Shown piece by piece: positions 58,319 through 64,000 of a DNA stretch of 64,000 nt. Position numbers and translations under genes: made by a program. Below the pieces are notes generated by a model. The model ran no database searches. It was not told where the DNA came from and saw only the letters and a program-made list of their open reading frames with translations. The DNA lies in contig OY986435.1 in NCBI GenBank assembly GCA_963920525.1, forward strand, positions 225,835,293-225,899,292, given 5' to 3'. The first letter of the stretch is position 1. Every line of letters starts with the position of its first letter. Source of the DNA: Dichetophora obliterata. Its lineage: Eukaryota; Arthropoda; Insecta; Diptera; Sciomyzidae.

Positions 58319-60270
58319 CTAAAATAAACATAGAAAACAAAACGTTGATGAGTAAACATTAATTATTTTATTTTATGTTTTCTAAAAATTCAAGTTTTTA
58401 AATGTTAAAATTCAATTGAATTTTTCAAGTGCTTAGAGCTAGTGTAGCTAAATACTTAATGACTATTATACCAAGCACGAATTCTTAAAAAAACAAAATA
58501 TACATTTTATTATAATAGTGAAATTGTATTCAACATTTGTCACTTGACAACTTTACAATTACTTTTTATACATTTCAACTGATATAAATTTGTATTTAGT
58601 TGGTTTGGCTACTTTCAAATACATTGCGAATGCGCAAACCTGATGACTGTCAAAGAAACATTTTTTTAAGCTGTTTTTTATGGGGTATATTGGATAGTGT
58701 TGGTGGAAATTATAAAAGTTTCATTATTACATAAAACTAAAAATAAGTGCGAATAACATCGCGTATGTGGTAGAGAAGCTAACAAGTGTAAAATTGCAGC
58801 GTAGACTACAATCATTTGTGTTGATCGGCCTGGCTGACTGGCTGTTTGGCTGCCTGGTGGCGGCGACCTTGACTATAAATGATTTATTTACAACAATTTT
58901 ATTTGATGTATTTTTTGTTAATTTTCCGTCCAATTATTGACTTTTTTCTATTTTTCTATTTTCACGAATCCACCAAATGAAAGAGCAGGTCTAACAAAAA
59001 CAATAAACAACCAACCAACAACCAAGCAACAACCAAACAACAGCGCCTACAAAAAAAAAAGATGCATCAATCAATTCCGCTAGAGTGTCAACAACATTGC
59101 CTACAGTAAGATATGTACATAGATGCATAAACGTTCAAACATACACGAGCATGTTTTTTGAAAATACATACATTGCAGATACGAACAACTAACAGACAGA
59201 CTACAGACCCAAGTGCGACTTAATTTACACCCAATTTGTTGCTGTAATTTTAAGTAAATACTGTTGTTAGCAAACAAAATTCAAATTTTCAGCAAAAAAA
59301 TTGTTCAATTTTAAAAGCTAAAGGTGTGACGCAATTATTTTCTTATTACTGGTTAAAATTAATATAAAAAATTAAGCATTTTCCATTAAGGAACGAATGT
59401 GCTTAATAGTAAATAAGTTAGAAGAGGGGCGAATGTGACATTGAGGAACTTTTGCCAATTCTATTAGTTTTCGATTTTGAGATAGATTTCAAATTCAGAC
59501 AATCGATAATTTGGGCATTCATCGATCATGCTTCATCCACTCAACTCTGACAGTTGAACTTTGCAGGTGATCACAACGTTGCAGTCATTAAAAACTTAGG
59601 AAATCATTAAAAAATTAACAGAAATTATTAAGATAGTTCATATCTATATAAAAATAAAAAAATTAATAAAAATAATTGTTTAAATTAAAGAGAATTTTAA
59701 AAAATATAATGGAGGAGTTCTTTTAAATTTCTCTTTGATGCCAGATATCTAAATCAAATAATCAGAAACTTAATTAAAACAAATTTTATTAAAATACATT
59801 TCCTAAATTTTTCCATTTCAATACTACGAGAAAAAATAACAAAAACATTATTAAAAAATAAAAACAGTATAAACATCTCCTTTATGTAAATCTCTTAATG
59901 TATCAATAAATGAGAAATAGCACATTGCTCACTTGAATGAATTAAAAACGGTTCTTTATTGCTCCAAATGGAGTATTAAAGTTGGGCTCCTTTATTGCTC
60001 GCTTATTGCTTTACTTTAAACTCGGACTACTGAAAAACAACAAGAGTTGGAAGAAAAGTTTATTCACATAAAATGCAAGTCTTAAGGCCTACTTGCATGT
60101 ATATATATATATAACATTTTTTGGTTTCATGGAATATTGTCAAAAAATGTTCTCTTCTGCTCCTACATAGGTGCCAATTTAGACACACATTTTTTAGCGG
60201 TTTCTAGCGGTTTTTGAAAACAAGTTTAGATGTTTTTCAAATGAAAGTGTTGGCAACACTGGTGTTAGCT
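58319..60270. other. Upstream side of qless exon a; no start exon found
   Basis: I looked on the minus strand for an ATG exon ending in phase 0 before a GT donor and could not choose one. A 68-codon minus frame (58727-58933) has no presequence-like start. The rest is AT-rich. Confidence 0.4.
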
Positions 60271-60919
60271 GGGCTCTCATCACGTATGACGAGAATCGTT
60301 TGACGATATCGTTTCAACGATACTTTAACATCACGTAACCTTTAATTTTATGCATCGTCTAAACGATATCGTTTTGCTTGCTTCATGTATGGCAAACAAC
60401 TGTCAAATGGTATCGTCGAAACGATTGCTTGGCGCGATAGCTAATTTGGTATCGTTTGGCTATTTTTCTGGTTGGAAATAATAAAAATAATTTCAAAATG
60501 TTTTGGGCGCTTGTTTGTTAAAGTGGTCCTTAACAAATAGATGGAATGTCGTTCCTGCACTATGTTTGCGACGTAATTGTGTCCAGCTGCGGATGTTCAT
60601 CAATAAAGTGTAGCAATATTTCCATTTACTTAGGTGTCGCTGCCGAATAATATATTTTCAAAACATTATCTTCAAAATAACATATTAAATATTCTTACAT
60701 TTTACCTTAAATTTTCACTTTTGAAGCAAACAAATTCTACACAAAAGTAAATATCACTTTTGGCACTGAATATATGTTTTGCAGAGCCTTTCAAACTGTA
60801 GAAATCACAACGATAGACGAGACGATAGCGATGGACTTATATGAAGCAAAATAAGAACGATATCGTCGGATAGCATCGTTCAAACGATAGTCGTTTTAAA
60901 AGTTATGTGATGAGAGCCC
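60271..60919. mobile_element. 649-bp TIR element rich in CGATATCGTT words
   Basis: 13-bp perfect inverted ends GGGCTCTCATCAC (60271) and GTGATGAGAGCCC (60919). Both subterminal regions are packed with AACGATATCGTT-type palindromes (ACGATATCGTTTCAACGATA, AAACGATATCGTTTT). No coding, no clear TSD. Confidence 0.8.
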
Positions 60920-61046
60920 TGGGCACGAAGAGAAAGAGGAGAATATAGAGCAACATGGAGTTTATTAAAGTGCCAAAAGACAACGACTAAGCAATGCATG
61001 GCAGCTGGGATGATTTCTAAAAAAACTTAACACTTTAATTAAGTAT

Positions 61047-62278
61047 AGGGGAAAGGGCTGGGTTGTGAAGTGGGCTGGGTAGTGAACCATTCCATATTTT
61101 TCTTTCCCTAATTAACGTATCGCGAGTCTTTTAACTGTCAAATTTGCCTTTTGACATGACTCAGTTTTTGTAGTAACACCAAAGTGAATAGACGTATTGC
61201 TTGTGGCAGCTACAGACATCGTGTTTGAAAATTTGTTGCAAATCCTTTTTTGATTTTTTTTAAAGTGCTATCCAAGTGAGTGAAGTTATTCCAAAAAGGT
61301 CAGTGTAATGCATATTGATTTAGTGTTTTGATTTTTTTTTTATGAACAATATTTGGTTATGTCGAAATATGATTGGAAGTGTCGTTGTTTTCAAAATACT
61401 GTCTTGGCTGAGTTGTGAACCACTGTGGTGGCAGGGCTTTAAACTATCCGTTTTTCGAATTAGATTTCTACTAGAACTGTCAAATATCATCAGGAAGCAC
61501 CAGTGTTTTATGTTTTATCACTTCTGGACGAAATTGGGCTATCCAATGGACACTCCAAAGAAACCATTGAAACGTGGCCGAAAACCAATGGAAAGCTGCG
61601 AGCTGACTTTTCCAAACAAATAGATAATCTTCAACAGAAAAAACAGCAGAAAAGACAAAACCGCCCGGAAAAGTCGCACCGAAGAAGGCACAACCAGCAC
61701 CAGCTAAGCGTCCCAAGAGTTACAAGGTAAAAGAAGCACCAAGACCATCTGATGAGGATATTGATTTTTGCACCACTTGTTTGCTGTTTTTGCCTGAAGA
61801 ACTGACCTCCAAAAACTCCATAAAGTGTAACAAATGTGGCCGACCTTTGTACTTAAAGTGCGCCAACATGGAAAAGCGACCGTACTTTACATGCAAACAT
61901 TGCGATTCCGATTTGGATGAAAATGAAGAAAATTAAAAAAAAAAATCATTACTGACACAAGTCATTAAAACTTGTTTTGCTTCTTATGGGTGTTTTATAT
62001 TATCTAATATTATGGGTGTTTTAATTCGTATTTTCAGAATTTAGTTGGGATTTTTCAGATGATTCACAACCCAGCAACATTTTTGGAAGAGCCAAAAACG
62101 ACGTCCATAGAAAATTGGCAGTAGAGAGTTAAATTTAAATCAAAGCGCTAATCTGTCTGCATGCAGACATACGTCTTGTGTTTACCTTTCCAACGGTATC
62201 TTGGATTATTCGACATCTTTAATCTGTGAAAAGTTAAAGCACAAAAAAAAACCGGTTGACAGCCCAGCCCTTTCCCCT
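61047..62278 (+). mobile_element. pogo/Tigger-like TIR element, internally deleted
   Basis: 16-bp perfect inverted ends AGGGGAAAGGGCTGGG (61047) and its complement (62278). The words GGGCTGGGTTGTGAA and TGAACC recur inside. It encodes only a transposase C-terminal remnant (below). The right end reads one base more pogo-like (CAGGGG). No clean TA duplication was found, so superfamily assignment rests on the encoded finger. Confidence 0.7.
61650..61937 (+). pseudogene. pogo/Tigger-type transposase C-terminal Cys-rich finger
   Basis: The frame ending TAA at 61937 reads ...PPGKVAPKKAQPAPAKRPKS, then DEDIDFCTTCLLFLPEELTS, KCNKCGRPLYLKC, and YFTCKHCDSDLDE. Cys pairs CxxC, CxxC, LKC and CxxC form a PHD/RING-like finger found at the C-terminus of many insect pogo/Tigger transposases. 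A Lys/Pro-rich linker precedes it. Upstream in another frame, TPKKPLKRGRKPMES could be the broken linker of the same protein. The DDE catalytic part is absent. Possibly a non-transposon zinc-finger protein, but its position between TIRs argues against that. Confidence 0.55.
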
Positions 62279-62985
62279 GCTTATTATTAAAATTTCGAAA
62301 GAAAAATAGCCCTAAATAAATTTGTAACACAAATATTATATTATAAAAACTTTTTTCATATATCATTTTTCAATTTGATGTAGTATAGACTCTATAGAGT
62401 ATAGGTAAATAAAGAACTATAATATATACTTTGTTCTTTTATTAAAATGACAATTTTGACAGCAAAAGTACGATTTTCCAAAAGGATTAGGAATTGTTAA
62501 GTTTTATTTGTTTTGTTTCGTAGCGAAGCACTGCATGTACATTAGACCCAAAGAACAATTCCCACAAAAAATACCTTTTTTCCCAAAGTAACATAAATTA
62601 AATACCACCAAAATTTCCATGGTAAAGGTAAGCAAAAAAACTACCACAACAATTAAAATATACAAAAAAAAAATCCCACGATCATTAAAAATTACCACAA
62701 AAATACCAGGCGTTTTAAAAATACCACCAAAAATCCCATATGCATTTAAAAATCCCATACGTATTAAAAAATACCACGAAAAATTCCATATGTATAAGAA
62801 ATTTTAAAAAATTTAGAAATACCAGAAATTTTTGCATTTGAATAAGCAGAAATAAATAGACACGTCCATAGTTAAAAATTTTGCATTCATTGTCTTTGTT
62901 TCAAAACTATAACAAATAAATAACATATAAATTGTTTCACATAAAGTTACTTGTTTTACATATCACATGTCAGTCTTATATTTGA
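62279..62985. other. AT-rich region with repeated AAATACCAC/CCCATA words
   Basis: 62590-62790 has irregularly repeated ATACCACCAAAAAT, AAAATCCCATA and ACCACAAAAATACCA words; low complexity, no coding. Confidence 0.5.
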
Positions 62986-62989
62986 GATC

Positions 62990-63470
62990 GCTTATAAAAA
63001 TAAAATAATAAAAAATAAACAAAATAAAAATATGGTTTTCAAAAATATTTGTGGTTTGTGAGGTGATAAGCAATTCATTTTAACACAATATGACTTTTCA
63101 AAAATTTAGGTACTTATTTTTAATATCAAATAATAAAGTGACTTCAGAATAAAAACTAAACAAAATAAAATATACATACAGTTTTCAAAGATATTTGTGC
63201 TTTGCGAAGTGATAAACAGTTAATTCAACACAATATGATTTTTCAAAAATTTAGGTACTTATTTCTAATATAAAATAATATAAGTGACTTCAAAAATCAA
63301 AAATAAAAAATAAACAAAATAAAATAAATATTAATTTTCAAAGATATTTGTGCTTTGTAAAGAGATTAACAGTTAATTTCAACACAATATGATTTTTAAA
63401 AAATTTAGGTACTTATTTCTAATATAAAATTATATACATAAGTGACTTCAGATATAAAAAATAAACACAT
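62990..63470. repeat. Three-copy tandem repeat, 144-156-bp unit
   Basis: AAAAATTTAGGTACTTATTT recurs at about 63103, 63247 and 63403, and AAAGATATTTGTGCTTTG at about 63043 (variant), 63188 and 63342, with AACACAATATGA between them. Diverged direct repeat, non-coding. Confidence 0.9.
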
Positions 63471-64000
63471 TACATGAATCTCAACACATTTTTAAAAGCT
63501 TTTATTTAACTTGCTTCGTTCGTATTAGACATCTGTATGAATGCATTCAGAAGCAACTTCAACACATTTGCTACGAAAAGAAATGTTTATACTCTTTCAC
63601 ACTCAGCTACCAATTACGAATGAGCACAAGTTAACATAGAAGGAAAACATTTCTGTTTTGTACTAAAATCAGTAGAGCATTCAAAATAAAATTAACTTGA
63701 ATTCAAGTGTTATTCTGTGAGTAATATTTCAGTACACCAAGTACTTGTAGTGAAATGAATACACCTACAGCCATGTAGATAGAAATTGTGTTCAATTGTG
63801 TTAAAAAGAGGAAAATGCAATGCTGAAATTATAAGGAAACTTAATGCAAGGGATTTTAGGAAGCTTTGAAACTGAGAATGATTTATATGAATAAAAAATG
63901 GTATTATTTGAGCTCTGAGGGAAAATTATACGTTTATTAGCAATTTAAAGAAAAAGTTTAGAAAATGTTTAAAAAAATTCTTAACATATTCAGAGAATTT
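63471..64000. other. AT-rich right end of window
   Basis: No coding block, repeat border or splice-supported exon seen. Confidence 0.4.

Noticed and set aside
58727..58933. Minus-strand frame as the qless start exon
   Set aside because: No GT donor in the needed phase at a sensible place and no amphipathic presequence; composition not convincing.

Overview
This is a eukaryotic window, most likely from a large, repeat-rich genome of a higher fly. The only host gene I can support is a minus-strand, multi-exon trans-isoprenyl (decaprenyl/solanesyl) diphosphate synthase, orthologous by domain order to Drosophila qless / human PDSS1. Six exons join in frame with canonical AG/GT borders. They run from 58318 down to 10624 and encode 287 contiguous codons, from near the mitochondrial presequence to just past the second aspartate-rich motif. 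The start exon and the C-terminal exon(s) are not in the window. Two introns are short (281 and 335 bp); the other complete introns are about 7.5, 13.6 and 25.1 kb, and the last extends beyond base 1. Assignment to Diptera rests on the protein's resemblance to fly qless and on the TE mix; the species is not determinable from sequence alone.

Almost everything else is transposon-derived and lies in these introns. Left end (1-10.6 kb): nested MITEs, a long near-perfect hairpin, a fossil of an unnamed repeat-associated gene family, and a 3.3 kb cluster of about 140-bp degenerate tandem units. 11.7-26.5 kb: a Tc1 remnant, an RTE-type LINE with a 554-codon open frame, a CR1/jockey-type LINE inserted inside a LOA/R1-like LINE, a hAT element with a perfect 8-bp target duplication, and arrays of a 243-bp repeat with orientation switches. 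27-38 kb: quieter intron with fold-back elements, including one whose interior is two copies of the 243-bp repeat. 38-50 kb: a MITE that swallowed a LINE, a LOA 3' fragment, a hAT MITE with perfect TSD, another LINE, and two arrays of a 125-bp GGGCGTGG-bearing repeat. 50-64 kb: four host exon regions' worth of gene sequence mixed with a nearly intact Tc1 DD34E transposon, a mariner pseudogene, fold-backs, a 1-kb 11-bp minisatellite, and a pogo/Tigger-like remnant with a cysteine-rich C-terminal finger.

The host enzyme would elongate the polyprenyl tail of ubiquinone in mitochondria. No transposon here appears to serve it; the layout is a record of successive insertions (several with recoverable order). 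I see no microbial defence system, CRISPR array or operon, and I do not claim one. The best candidates for something under-described are the 243-bp and 125-bp repeat families and their relation to terminal-inverted-repeat elements.
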